NCBI RefSeq assembly: GCF_000340215.1
Contig: NW_006921532.1
Location: 5,256,987-5,320,986, forward strand
Origin: Pseudocercospora fijiensis CIRAD86
Lineage: Eukaryota; Ascomycota; Dothideomycetes; Mycosphaerellales; Mycosphaerellaceae
DNA: 64,000 nt
Direction of reading: 5' to 3'
The notes beneath the pieces were generated by a model, which did no database searches, was not told the DNA's origin, and saw only the letters and a program-made list of their open reading frames with translations. Below are positions 11,041 through 21,680 of the stretch, in pieces (position 1 is the first letter of the stretch; every line of letters starts with the position of its first letter). The translations under genes and the position numbers were made by a program.

Positions 11041-13008
11041 ATGGGTATATTTCGTCCTTTGCACTGCCAAGCTTCTATACCTGACATGTACTTTCAGATT
11101 CCAAGACGGGAAACCACAATGTGTCCGACCGCAACTCCTCCTCGGACGAGAAGGACGGACTTGAGCTGCCAAATATGTACCACGACTCTATGCTCGCAGC
11201 CGGCGACTACGAGGGCAAGCCTACTGAAGAAGAATTGAAGACGCTTCGTCGCGTAGCGGGCAAGCTACCGATCGTCGCATATGTCATTTGCTTCGTCGAA
11301 TTCGCAGAGCGTGCCTCTTACTACGGTGTGCAACAGCTCATCTCCAACTTTGTCAACCGTCCCCTACCGCTCAATGGCAACGGCTATGGTGCACCTCCCC
11401 GCGGTACCCAGGAGACTGCCGGTGCTCTTGGTCTCGGAACGGTCAAGGCCAATGCCGTTTCGCAGTCCTTCTCTATGATGGTGTATGTGCTTCCAGTCCT
11501 CTTCGGATGGATCGCCGACACCAAGACGGGTCGCTTTAAGCTCATCTGCTACGGTGTTGGTGTCTTTGGTGTTGCACACCTTCTGATGTGCATCTCTGGT
11601 GCGAAGCCACTTCTGGCAGACGGCAGTGCCAAGATCCCATATCTCATCTCGCTCTACATCCTTGCCATCGGTGCCGGTAAGTCGATACGTATGGATTTCT
11701 AGAACAGACGGAATGCTAACACATACGCCAGCCATGTTCAAGCCTTGCGTTTCCCCGCTGCTTCTTGACCAAATGACCCACAGAGTTCCTCGTGTCGTGA
11801 CAACCAAGAAGGGCGAGCGAGTGATCGAAGATCCAGAAGCTACAACGGAACGTGTCATGCTTTGGTTCTACCTGCTCATCAACATTGGCGGTTTTATGGG
11901 CGTGGCCACTACCTACGCCGAGAAGTACGTTGGATTCTGGCTTGCTTTCTTGCTCCCAATGCTGTTGTACCTCCCACTGCCATTCCTGCTGTGGTTCCTC
12001 AGAAAGCGCCTCATCCTTCACCCTCCGGCTGGAAGCGATCTCGGCAATGTCTTCAAGGTTCTCGGTGTTTGCTTCCGACGAGGTGGCATTAAGAGAATCG
12101 GGCGCCACGGGTTCTGGAATCTTGCCAAGCCATCCAACATCGCTGCTGCTGGTCTCAGCATCAAGACTTCGTGGAACGATCAATTCGTCGATGACGTCAG
12201 GCGTACATTCCAGGCTACTGGGATCTTCTGCTTCTTCCCCATCCAGTACATCAACGACAATGGTCTCGGAAGTGCTGCCGGGTACCTCTCGACGATGCTG
12301 ACTACCAACGGTGTGCCAAACGATGTCATCCAAAACTTCAACAGCTTGTCCATCATCTGTACGGTTCCCATCTTCAACTACGGATTGTATCCGCTGCTCC
12401 GAAAGGCTAAGATCCATTACGGTCCAGTAGCTCGTATCACTACTGGTCTCTTCATGTCTGCAGTCGGTGGTGCGGGTTACGCTGTTCTCAACTACTACGC
12501 CTACCAGCAGTCACCTTGCGGAAAATACGGCTCAAGCGACTGTACCATTGGCACTGGCGTTGCACCCATCACCGTCTGGTGGATGGCCATTCCATACGGT
12601 CTCGGAGGTATTTCTGAGATTTTCGTCAATGTTCCAGCATACGGTATTGCATACTCCCGAGCTCCAGTCAACATGAGAGGTCTTGTCTCAGCCCTGAACC
12701 TCTTCAACACCGGTGTTGCTTATGCGATTGGCCTTGCTTGCTCTTCCATTGTCACTGATCCGTACCTTACCTGGGACTTTGGTGGACCCGCCATTACTGG
12801 TGGTGTCTTGAGCGTCGTCTTCTACCTCCTCTTCCGACACATCGACAAGGAGGAGTATCACTTGAGTGAGAACGAGGACAATACCGACTACCATCTCAAT
12901 ATGCAGGGAACTGTCAATGTTGTTCGAGCAAACTCGATCAACGGAACCACGAACATTCCTCCGAAAATTGCCGAGAATGAAGAGATGATGATCTCGCAGA
13001 AGCAGTAG
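11041..13008 (+). CDS. PTR2: PTR2-type proton-coupled di/tripeptide transporter
   Basis: Three exons: 11041-11044 (only ATGG), 11098-11676 and 11732-13008, total 1860 nt, 619 residues. Introns are 53 nt (GTATAT...TTTCAG) and 55 nt (GTAAGT...GCCAG, branch GCTAAC). The first intron is inferred because the main frame has no ATG upstream of the first transmembrane segment, while ATGG spliced to the acceptor at 11097 gives MDSKTGNHNVSDRN in frame. The protein has the POT/PTR signature FVEFAERASYYG in the first helix and FYLLINIGGFMG further on, with many hydrophobic helices and a hydrophilic tail. It should import di- and tripeptides across the plasma membrane with protons. Length fits fungal PTR2 proteins. 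The gene is convergent with the one at 13596. Confidence 0.92.
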
Positions 13009-13595
13009 ATTATCCTACTGTGCGTACGTAGTTCGACCTGAATTCAGAATCTTCCAAAGCACGCTTTCACAAAACTCTCTTAATCTCTGCAACAACCTTA
13101 TCTTGTCAGTACCTCAAACTACATGTAAACTGTGCCCATACTTCGTGCAGCCGATCCTGAGTAAGATCTTGAAAGGATCTGATCGTCACAGCGGCAAAAA
13201 ACAAGGTCAGGTGGCCCCGATTTTTGGTTCAAGACCAAGGTCTGCATATACAGTCAAACTACCAAAATGTAACCATGTCATTGCAACAGATCCGAGGCAA
13301 AAAAAAGAAGACTTCAGCGGTAAACGCGCAGACCAATACATTGTAACTGTAAGCGTCCTGTAAGTGGGCAACGTTGAGGCTGTGGTATCGTCTGTATTCG
13401 TCTCTATCATTAATGGCGGCGAATGCATTGCAAAAGATCATCAGTGATAAGAAGTATGTTGTGTCTGTTTCCAGCGCAGCTAGCCGGGATTTGGAGTTCA
13501 AATTATGTACTCTCTCCGATGCTTGCGCTCATGTATAACGTAACATCTCCAAGCACTGCTCGTCGTTGTGCACAGCCATTCATTTCCTCCAGCAC
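13009..13595. other. Intergenic between convergent genes
   Basis: Region between the stop codons of the transporter (+) and the next gene (-). It should hold both polyadenylation regions. A TTGG/CCAA stem near 13229-13245 resembles a tRNA T-arm but no tRNA can be built around it. Confidence 0.5.
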
Positions 13596-14342
13596 TCACA
13601 TCTCCATGGCATCGTCTCCGCCATTCTCTGGCTCGTCTGGCTCGTCTGTCTCCTTCTGCGGATCTGCGAAGCGCTGCTGCTTGCGTTCGAGTGCCGGAGG
13701 TTCCGACGGAGCGCTGATGACCTTGTTCTCATCAGTGTGGAGTCTGCGAGACTTCTTCACCTTCACCTCCTTCTCCCCCTTATCCGACTGGACTTCCTTT
13801 ACCTCCTTACCGCCGCTTGCATTGTCCGTGGCTGGTGGTTCGATTGTCTCATTGTCGTCTGCCTCCCACACGACCTCTGCTTGATCTTGCGGTTCCAAGT
13901 CATCGAACGCAGCCTGGGCTTCCCGAAGAACTGTGTGACAGTCGACGACTAGCTGTTTTTCGACATCTCCAACGTCCGTAGCGCAGCGACTCATGCCGAG
14001 TTCAGCGACACGTACGGCTTCCTTAGCCATGTCGAGGAAGTCTGGCTCGTCAGAGCAGCCCAATACCATGCAAGCTCTAGCGCGTAGGAGTAGGGGAAGC
14101 TCGGGATACTGCAGAAGGATGCGGGCGGTGTCGATAGCTTCTTCGTTCTTGTCCTGCACATGGCAATCAGTATTCCCAAGGAAAACGCGAGAGTGCAAAA
14201 GTAGTTCGCCAACCTCGTGTGCTTGCAGATCAACACTTCTGCTTTCGAAAACCTCATATCCAAAACAAGAATCGAGAGCGCAACGAGCGCTTTCGATACC
14301 AGAAAGCGTATGCTCGTGGCTACAACTGGGCACCATGGACAT
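13596..14342 (-). CDS. Conserved protein with TPR-like helical region, function unknown
   Basis: The frame runs 248 codons from ATG at 14342 (or the internal ATG at 14336). A probable intron at 14154-14213 (60 nt, GTTGGC...GTGCAG, branch CTGATT) is in phase and stop-free; spliced length would be about 228 residues. Residues such as EEAIDTARILLQYPELPLL and RARACMVLGC look like a TPR-type helical pair. The C-terminal half is charged and disordered, rich in Glu/Lys/Pro, with repeated acidic and basic runs. I do not recognise a named family. Its proposed start overlaps the coding-like plus-strand frame at 14357, so the exact 5' end is uncertain. It is convergent with the transporter gene. Confidence 0.65.
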   Translation of the reverse strand: MSMVPSCSHEHTLSGIESARCALDSCFGYEVFESRSVDLQAHEVGELLLHSRVFLGNTDCHVQDKNEEAIDTARILLQYPELPLLLRARACMVLGCSDEPDFLDMAKEAVRVAELGMSRCATDVGDVEKQLVVDCHTVLREAQAAFDDLEPQDQAEVVWEADDNETIEPPATDNASGGKEVKEVQSDKGEKEVKVKKSRRLHTDENKVISAPSEPPALERKQQRFADPQKETDEPDEPENGGDDAMEM

Positions 14343-14356
14343 TGAGCGATCGCGCT

Positions 14357-14776
14357 GAGCTCTATCGCCGCAAGGCCTCGCGCAACACTGGCCGCCAATA
14401 CTTTCTGTTCGAAAAGAAGCATCTGTTGCATCAGAGAATTCGACTTGAACGTCAGCCAGAGGAGACTGGCGCCAAATCAGACTACCGCGAGTTCCAGCAG
14501 CTGAAGACCGACGTCGTCGAGAGAATCTCCAAGCTCGTCCATGTTGTGCTTTCCAGTAACGAGCAGAAGCGCCGCCACGATGATCTGATTGGCAAGCTTT
14601 ACGGCGTCCTACACCAGAATAGCATCTCGTCCGCCAATGTGGCTGACGGTGTTGACAACCTCGAGCAGCAAGCTACTGGTGCCGGTGGAGGCGATCTTGA
14701 TTGCAAGGACAGTGAGGTGGATATCTCGCAGCCATCAAATGCCGGACGATGTCGCAGCGCAAAGACAAGTCCCTAA
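14357..14776 (+). pseudogene. Coding-like open segment without a start codon
   Basis: This frame (open from before 14219, stop TAA at 14774-14776) has strong coding character: charged helices such as QYFLFEKKHLL and a VVERISKLVHVVL stretch, with codons ending mostly in G or C. It has no in-frame ATG. An ATG at 14335 starts a short frame (MDIERSR) that would join this one if the T at 14356 were absent, which suggests a one-base frameshift. Alternatively a GTGCCG...CTCGCAG intron near 14677-14729 joins it in frame to the next gene, making it a 5' exon of the transposon-split gene. Either way it is probably part of, or a decayed neighbour of, that gene. Confidence 0.4.
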
Positions 14777-14839
14777 CACTTGTGTCGCCAACAAAGAAGA
14801 TCGCGAGCGACCTTGGTCTTACTCGTAGTGGGCTAGCAC

Positions 14840-14846
14840 TATATAT
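14840..14846 (+). promoter_or_regulatory. Possible TATA box
   Basis: A TATATAT run about 35-40 bases upstream of the ATG at 14881, followed by a CT-rich stretch, as in fungal core promoters. It supports starting the split gene at 14881 instead of 14749. Based on sequence alone. Confidence 0.35.
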
Positions 14847-14880
14847 CCACTCTCTCAACGCAAGCCGGGCAACACCTGTA

Positions 14881-15444
14881 ATGGCGACTATCGTTCAAAC
14901 ATTCTGCGGCGGAGATGACATCCGTTTCTCGTGGATCGAGGCTGCCAAGTCAGCCGACGTCGTTAACATGGAAATTGCCGACGGCGTTGCGCCTTCATCT
15001 CTTTGCGATTGTAGTGAGGAGATGACTAGCTCTGAATTGCACCCCTGCGAAGGCTGTACTGATCCGACACTCTGCAAGAATCGATCTTTCGATAGCACGG
15101 GTCGACTTGTGTGTCAGAAGTGCCGCGCGCGCGACCAAGCCAACTTTCGTGGTGAGCGCCGAGCGGGCGAGTCCATCGCAGCATTCCTCTGTCACCAGTC
15201 TCTTTGGATCAACTTTCAGCGCGAATGTGCTCTCCTTGGCTTCAATCCGAAGGATCAGAAATACAAAGCTGTCTTCAACGGTGCTTGGGAGAAGGTTAAG
15301 TCACGACTGCCAGGACAAGGTGAGTTGAAGAACTTGACTTCTGCCAACACTACCACATACGTCGACGAGTGGACTGGTCTGTCTCACGATATTGGAGAAG
15401 AGCGTCCTCTTATCGGCAGCAACCCATCTCGGCGTCGCGTGATA
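14881..15444 (+). pseudogene. 5' half of a Cys-rich gene split by a transposon
   Basis: Start chosen at ATG 14881 (MATIVQTFCGG) behind a TATA-like run; ATG 14749 in the same frame is the alternative. Host sequence ends at 15444, where a TA target site meets the transposon; the frame runs on into the inverted repeat and stops at 15556-15558, adding about 37 foreign residues. Residues 42-81 hold a CxC, a CxxC and a second CxxC (Cys 42, 44, 56, 59, 65, 78, 81), a likely zinc-binding module. The reading frame continues exactly in the segment starting at 18238 once the element and one TA copy are removed; the rejoined gene would be 2040 nt, 679 residues. There are no in-frame stops before the insertion. 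Family unknown. Confidence 0.75.
15443..15444. repeat. TA target-site duplication, left copy
   Basis: TA dinucleotide directly outside the left terminal inverted repeat; the matching copy is at 18238-18239. A TA duplication is the standard footprint of Tc1/mariner/pogo transposition. Confidence 0.85.
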
Positions 15445-15525
15445 TCCGTGGCTTTGTCGCCCCCTCTGCGAGGTGGTTGCAAGCCACCTTATAATTTAGC
15501 CAAAATCGACACTTTACATTATAAT
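15445..15525 (+). repeat. Left terminal inverted repeat (81 bp)
   Basis: Identical over all 81 positions to the reverse complement of 18157-18237. It keeps CpA and TpG sites. Beyond it the similarity continues about 14 bp with a one-base gap; there the left arm carries A or T where the right arm carries G or C, consistent with RIP having changed the inner part of the left repeat. Confidence 0.95.
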
Positions 15526-15599
15526 ACTAACACTATACCATTAGATCCACCATATTAATTTCCCAACCGCTTCTACACGTACTTATTGAATTTCTGACA

Positions 15600-18131
15600 A
15601 TGCCTCGTGCCCGTAAAACCGCTAGTGCGCGTATACGCCGCCCTATCGCGAAATTGACGCCCTACGTATACGAAGAAAACCGTATTCAGGCCGTTTTGGA
15701 TAGGATACTATCCTTCTACTACGACTACGACGATTACGTACCTAACATTAAGCAATAGTCTACCGACGAGTACGTTAACTATTAGAAGCTTCGCTTCTAG
15801 TATCTAAAGGTTATAGGTCGTCGTAGTAGTCGTAGTGCCCTTACTAAGCGACAGCTACTAAACACAAAGATAAAGCCTACTTAGCAAATAGCCCTCCTTA
15901 AATACTGCTATAGGCGCGAGCTAATAGGCCTAGATATTCCTATACGACTACTATACGTTACTGCTAATAATATCCTTCTTCGTAACGCGCTAGATCTACT
16001 TAATCTACTAACGGTAGATAGGCGCTAGACAAAGAGGTTTATAAAGGAATACGGGCTTTACTAAGTACTATAAAAGCCGATTAAAATAGTACGGAAGGAG
16101 GCCTATAAACCTAAGCGGATAAGACGATAGTATATACGGCTACGAGAGACAATAGCATACTATAAGATTGCTAATCTACGGCTAATATAGAACTTCGATA
16201 AGACTAGTTTCCGGATTAGTATTAGAGGCAAGGAATACGTCGTTATAATAGACCCGAAACGTCGCTCTTAGAGCGCTTCTAAGACTAACCGGAAGTATAT
16301 AACCTCTGTTAAATTAGTTAATGCCGCCGGTAACTCTATTCTACCTATACTAATTGCTACTAGCAAGGTGCTCTAAGAACGGTAGTTTACTAACCTGTCC
16401 GCGTCTACGCTAGTAGACGTAATAGAAAGTAGTTATATAAACGACAACTCGGCCTACTACTATATCTAGCACTTCTATAAATACTCGAAACGATATATAG
16501 CTAACGAGGACTAGTAGCGTATACTAATATACGACAATTACGGCTCTTACGACTTCTAAGAGTTCCTAGAATTTGCATAGTCTTATAAGATAGTAATCTT
16601 CGGCCTACTAGCTTATATATTACATTTCTTTTAACCGCTGGATATAGTCCTATTCTAGCTATTTAAATACTATTACAAACAGGCTGTAATAGACGCTACA
16701 TATACTAGTTGTGTTTAGTTTAGTATAACCGAGTTTATAGCCGCAATCGACTCTATTCGAGCTAATATATTTAAACCGAGTAGCATTAAATCCTCTTTCC
16801 GTAAGATAGGCCTCTTTCTATACGATCCGGAGCGCGCTATAACGTTCCTTCGGCTAGAATACAACGCTAGAGACAGCATACAATACTAGCAATAATACGA
16901 ACGATTAGACGCGCTTACTATCGACTATTCCGACCGAGTTATAGACTCGGCTAGAAGCCTAGAATACCTCCGCGGGGATAACTATTTACTAACAATTCCC
17001 TAGCGCCTATATAACTTAGAGGTGCCTAGGCCGGCAATAGAGAGTCGGACTAGATTAATAAGTATATAGACTACTATAAGGCATACCGACTTCCTCTAAT
17101 AGAGGCTCGAAGGCCTCCTATCGTTACTATTAGCTAGTATTGCAAGGCGGCTATTTATCTATACTAAAGTCAACTCTTAATTAGCCGCCTAAGCAACCTT
17201 TAACCTCTCTTAAACCGAGGCAGCAACTCGGGTACGTAAACGACGAGAAGAAGCGTCTTCGAGGCCTATTGTTACTAGTAGACTATTATATACTAGACAA
17301 GCAAGGAGGGCTATTAAGAAGCGGAGGTTTAACGACTAAGAGGCGGCACTAAACTAAGCAAGAGATAAGGCTAGGCGATTAAGGATACAATAGACTAACT
17401 ATAAGAAGCGCTATCGCAAGGCTATTAATATAAGCGTTAAGGGCCGTACAAACACAAAGGTTAAGGTCTAACTATTGCGTAAGATAGGCTATAACCTATA
17501 GTCGACTGTTAGTTAATTAGTAAAGACTTATAAGCCTACTAAGCTATTATTAGAAGCGCTTAAAGTCTTCCCTATTACACGTATATATATTAAGATTGCT
17601 AGAGCTAAGAAGACTATCGTTTCTATCTACAACGTGCTTACCTGCGGTAGTAAGCCTAGTAGTAATATTAATCCGGATACTAAAGAAGAAGGTCTACTTA
17701 AACCCTTATATAAGCTTATTATATAGACTTATAAAGAAGAGGCCCGCAGGCAGTAACAAGCTATAGTTGCTATAAGGAAGGCGGCTAAGGAGCGCTTAAT
17801 AAAGCAGTTTAGAAGAGACAATAGCATAATATATAGCAGCGATTTTAGTAGTAGCGACAGTAACGGTAATAAGCTAATACCTGTTAATTAGTATATATAG
17901 CCTGCTATACTACTACGTAGTCTATCTAATAGGCACGAGTTACCTATTAGATCGTTACCGCCGTTGCTACCTTCTTCGCTATAGTCGCCTGCTAAGCTAG
18001 CCTCTAGAGGGCTATTGCCTAGCAATAGCGAGGAAATATAGCAATATAGTAAACCTATAATACTACCTAATAGTCTATATTATATATAGAGGTCTTTAAT
18101 ATATTCTATAGGTCTTGTTTGCTCACTTTAG
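15600..18131 (+). pseudogene. Pogo/Fot transposase relic with many RIP stops
   Basis: From ATG 15600 (MPRARKTASARIRR) a single frame of 844 codons can be followed to TAG at 18129-18131; the landmarks I checked all stay in phase, so I see no indels. Internal stops are TAG or TAA, the products expected when RIP hits CAG, CAA or TGG. The DDE catalytic triad is visible: Asp in NFDKTSF (residue 200), Asp in YDNYGS (312) and Asp in PLDIV (348), a DD35D spacing typical of pogo/Fot. The N-terminal third would be the helix-turn-helix DNA-binding part. After residue about 560 the frame is Lys/Arg-rich and probably disordered. The stops make it inactive; I infer that its last movement needed transposase from another copy. 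Confidence 0.9.
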
Positions 18132-18156
18132 CACCATTCTAACGGTGTAGTGCGGC

Positions 18157-18237
18157 ATTATAATGTAAAGTGTCGATTTTGGCTAAATTATAAGGTGGCT
18201 TGCAACCACCTCGCAGAGGGGGCGACAAAGCCACGGA
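18157..18237 (-). repeat. Right terminal inverted repeat (81 bp)
   Basis: Perfect inverted copy of 15445-15525. The element ends at 18237, followed by the second TA copy at 18238-18239. Confidence 0.95.
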
Positions 18238-19715
18238 TACCTTACGCCATTACGATCGACACGATCCGTCGCCAAGGATCTCCAAGCAACTTTGGTATTA
18301 AGCACTCCGGAGACAACAATGCTATCACCTCATACGGCTGCCAATACGCGAAGGGATCATTCAATCCTGGAGTTCTCCACGAGATTGGCGAATTCAAGCG
18401 CTTGCCTGAGTCTATACAGACTTCTGAGGAAGTTCGAAAGAATCTGATCAACGCAACTTCAGCTATGGCCCTTGTCAACTGCAAGCGCCCGTACATCAAT
18501 GCTGGTAAAGGTAGTGATGAAGCAAAGTACCAGAAGATCATTGCAGAATCGATTGCTGGCCGGGTCACTCCTGGAGAATCTGGACCTTGGGAGCAAGACG
18601 CTGTACAGTATGTTCAGAGACCTCCAAGAGCCTACCAAGCCAACGGTGTCAACCTCTGGGATAACAGTAGCTGGCAGAAGGCACAGAAGTGCGCGAAGTC
18701 TATAGAGACGTACTTCGGTGTCACCTTGTACGAGCTTAACGACGGCACGAAGTGGATTGGCGCAGAATATTCTACGCCGGAGAACTTTGATCGCAATGGC
18801 GTCTTCGCATTCTGCAAGGAGCGTCTCCAGAGAATGCGTGGAAAGTGTAACAAGAAGTGGCAGACCATGGATACTGAGCAGACGCTGTATCGAGAGATAC
18901 TGTTTCAGTACTGCTGCTCTCACACAACGAATCCTGCACTTCAGGACCTCAAGAGATATGGCGACCGCCTCAGCCTGCCCTTGGTCCTTTTCAAGCATTC
19001 GCCATTGAGACTCAGCGTGGCACACAGAGTACATGGCTCAGGTATGTCTAGTGGCTGGGTCTCTGACAACGCCACGGACGTACAGGAGCGCATCGATAAT
19101 GACAAGGCTAACAACATGTTGATTGAGTCTTGGTACGTCAACGCAGCAAAGCAGGACATGGCCGAAGACTACTACGATGAGCTCGACAATATCTTGTGTT
19201 CAGCCAAGATCACAGACACCGCCATCTATAATCCCGGCACAGTGCCACCCGCCACCCCAAGTGTCAAGCCCTCCATCAAAGAGCTTCCAGTCACCGACGA
19301 GTTCGCAGGAGCGCAATTCAATCAAGCCGATGTGGACGAGGACAGCAAGACACCTTCTGCTGGCCAAGTCAGCACTCCCATCGGTGGCCACGGAGACTCC
19401 GAAGCTCCAGAGACTGCTGAAGGCAATCTTGGAGGCGATCAGGAACCACGTACAGGTGTACCAGAGGAATTTGAGCCAAGCTTAGTTCCTGGTGCTGACA
19501 GCGAAGAGCTCAATCAAGCCGTGAGTGGATTGTACGGAACTATTCTCAAATCGGAAGCCCTTGCAAATCAATTGCAGCACGACCCAGCGATGCGTCGAAT
19601 GCTGAGCAACTTGCAGCAAATGGCAGATGAAGGCAACCAAGAAGGTTTCGACATGTGCCTCGGTCAGATCTACGAGGTCTACGTCGGACCCGCACAGCAA
19701 GGCGATATGGCTTAA
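18238..19715 (+). pseudogene. 3' half of the transposon-split gene
   Basis: The frame is open from inside the right inverted repeat (ATG 18150) to TAA at 19715, but host sequence starts at the TA of 18238-18239. The first host residues read IPYAITIDTIRR and follow on directly from SRRRV of the left half. The segment has 490 residues with no stop and no frameshift, including aromatic-rich stretches (VNLWDNSSW, YFGVTLYELNDGTKWIG), Cys pairs and an acidic, Pro/Glu-rich part around 19240-19500. The C-terminus is helical (MRRMLSNLQQMADEG). It shows normal codon use and no RIP changes up to the junction. Family and function not recognised. Without a promoter this half is unlikely to be translated. 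Confidence 0.75.
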
Positions 19716-21130
19716 GGATTTGGTCAGGGAATGCAAGGCCTACGGCAAGAATGGCGTTCATTTTGGGATCCATGTTGGAAAAGTTTGTGACAGTCATGTG
19801 AGAAGAGTATGTCGATGGCAGAGCGATTGCAAGCCTGCGAGGTCTCTCTGCATGACATGACCTTGCACATCTCAGTCCTGACCTTGGACAATTGACATCG
19901 TGCTTCATGTTACCAACATGTTATGCTTCTGCATGGCTATCTTCTGTCATGCGCTCCACTTATCATTTCGCTTATGCTCTTGTGCTTTCCACCAGAAAAC
20001 ATTTCGTGCTGGTTCACGATCGATATCGATACTATCAGGTGATGACTATGTGCGAAATGCCGACTATGCAGAATTCGAGGTCTGGATGGGGACAAAACGT
20101 CCAATGTGATCAGGAGTCCGAACTCCAATCTCACATCTTTTTCGGCGCTGATCCTCATTGTACAGATTGTACTGTATATGATTTTGCATGCTTCGATCGT
20201 GATCATATCTACGCAGGGACGTGTGGTGTAGTGGGTACGTAATGTGTCCTTCGTCCCTCGAAGTTCGGCAGCTGACCTTAACTGCAAGTTATCACGTTTC
20301 GTTTACAGACAACTGTATTCTGTTCTCCGAAAAGGCCCCGTGTTCGATCCACGGCATGTTCAAAAGTACTCTGCGGATTCAGTAGAGCTTCATTTTTGTC
20401 CCGTCGTGGTACTTTTGACTTTTTGTGCTGTGTGGGGACATTTTGGGCACTTCCAGCTGATGCCAAGGCTGCACGACTCTTTTGGATGCTTAGCATTGCT
20501 TCGGAAAGGTCAAAAGATGCTACCATTTGATTGTCTGTGCGGTAGAAGGCTGCGAAAATAGGTTGTAAAAATCTTGGGTACGATCGGTATATTGTGCGCC
20601 TATGTGCTCGCCTGAACCCTCAAGGTCAACGACATTCATGAAGCAATGCGGACAACCATAGCTTTTGGACTGCATGTACAGGCTCGGCATAGTATTCGTC
20701 CGATGACAGAGCGACGATTAGCATTTCTTTGGAAGATAGACCAGCATGAATGCTTACAGCTGAGCAAATGTCAGAAGAGATGATGAATCAGTCAGTAGAA
20801 AGCAGCACGCAGGTACTGCTCGACCTGATCCTCCTCAGTGTTCAGAGGATGCCCGCACGGGCCGTACAGTCTCGAACAACCCGGAGATCATTCCGCTCAT
20901 GAGACTGAGCCATGCTGTGTTCTCGCGAACAAAGTGCTGAGTAATGATCTGATTATCAACCGGAAGCAGAATGACGAGTGACAAGCCTAGGGCTGATATA
21001 TTGCGGGCTTCGCTGGATCGATGCTTAAAATGGGTTGATGCTGAGCATGGACTGATGTTGAAGATCCATCATCAGAAGTTGCACTATCAGATCTGCATTG
21101 ACTAGACCAAAGACGATGCCTCAAATAGAG
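19716..21130. other. Intergenic, no gene seen
   Basis: About 1.4 kb with only short overlapping frames. A CCGTG-TTCGATC-CACGG stem near 20336-20352 looks like a tRNA T-arm but lacks D-arm and acceptor partners. Nothing else supported. Confidence 0.5.
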
Positions 21131-21611
21131 ATGACTCCGGCTGAGATCTTGCAAAAGGTAGGGATCGAAAAACAAGACGGAAAGCCAAAGACATGTTGAC
21201 CAACTCCAGTTCTACGATGCCGAAACAATATATATGGCCGCATCACCAGAGAATCGAGACTTCGCCAATGGAATGGGCAAGACACTTTCACCAAATCTCA
21301 AACTGTACCAATCTCCAGATCTTCCGTACGGAGGTGTCTTTGAAGGCCATGCCGGGTTTCAGGACTGGAGCCAGAGAATGGCATCCTACTTCGACAAGCT
21401 AGAGGTCACAGATCCTCAGGTGTTCGAGCAAGCCGGCAGCGATGCAGTCATTGTTGCGAGTACGCTGAAGCTCAGAGTCAGAAAGACGGGAAAGGATTTG
21501 GTCAATCCACTTCTACAGAAGATCAGTGTCGATCGAGAAAAGGGTGTGATCACGGAGATCAGGCCGTTTTATTGGGACGTTAAGGGATTGAACGAAGCTC
21601 TAGGCTTGTAG
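21131..21611 (+). CDS. SnoaL-like (NTF2-fold) small protein
   Basis: Two exons: 21131-21157 (MTPAEILQK) and 21210-21611, joined over a 52-nt intron (GTAGGG...CTCCAG, branch TTGACC). Total 429 nt, 142 residues. The spliced start FYDAETIYMAA fits the first helix of SnoaL-like/NTF2-fold proteins, and the second part has the usual beta-sheet pattern ending EIRPFYWDVKGL. The internal ATG at 21234 would give a shorter protein lacking this helix. Members bind or transform small hydrophobic ligands; substrate unknown. The gene is convergent with the maleylacetate-reductase-like gene, only 69 bp between stop codons. Confidence 0.8.
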
Positions 21612-21680
21612 AATGGAGCCAAGGACATATGTAGCTTAAGTGGCGGCAGCATCGATAAAGAAATACCTCGTCAGTTAGTA

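Larger units (their letters stand above)
15445..18237 (+). mobile_element. Pogo/Fot-type DNA transposon, RIP-mutated, inserted in a gene
   Basis: The element is 2793 bp, begins TCCGTGGCTTTGTCGC and ends with its reverse complement. It is flanked by TA on both sides and carries perfect 81-bp terminal inverted repeats. It contains one transposase relic on the plus strand. Size, TA duplication, DD35D spacing and the PLDIV block place it in the pogo/Fot group of the Tc1/mariner superfamily. The interior is saturated with RIP-type changes (TA-rich, little CpA/TpG), while the repeats and the host exons on both sides are not. It is the only element in the window with both ends visible. Confidence 0.93.

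Noticed and set aside
13229..13245. Second T-arm-like stem around GGTTCAAGACC
   Set aside because: No D-arm or acceptor partner upstream.
20336..20352. tRNA T-arm-like stem CCGTG-TTCGATC-CACGG
   Set aside because: No matching acceptor stem, D-arm or anticodon arm within 100 bp.
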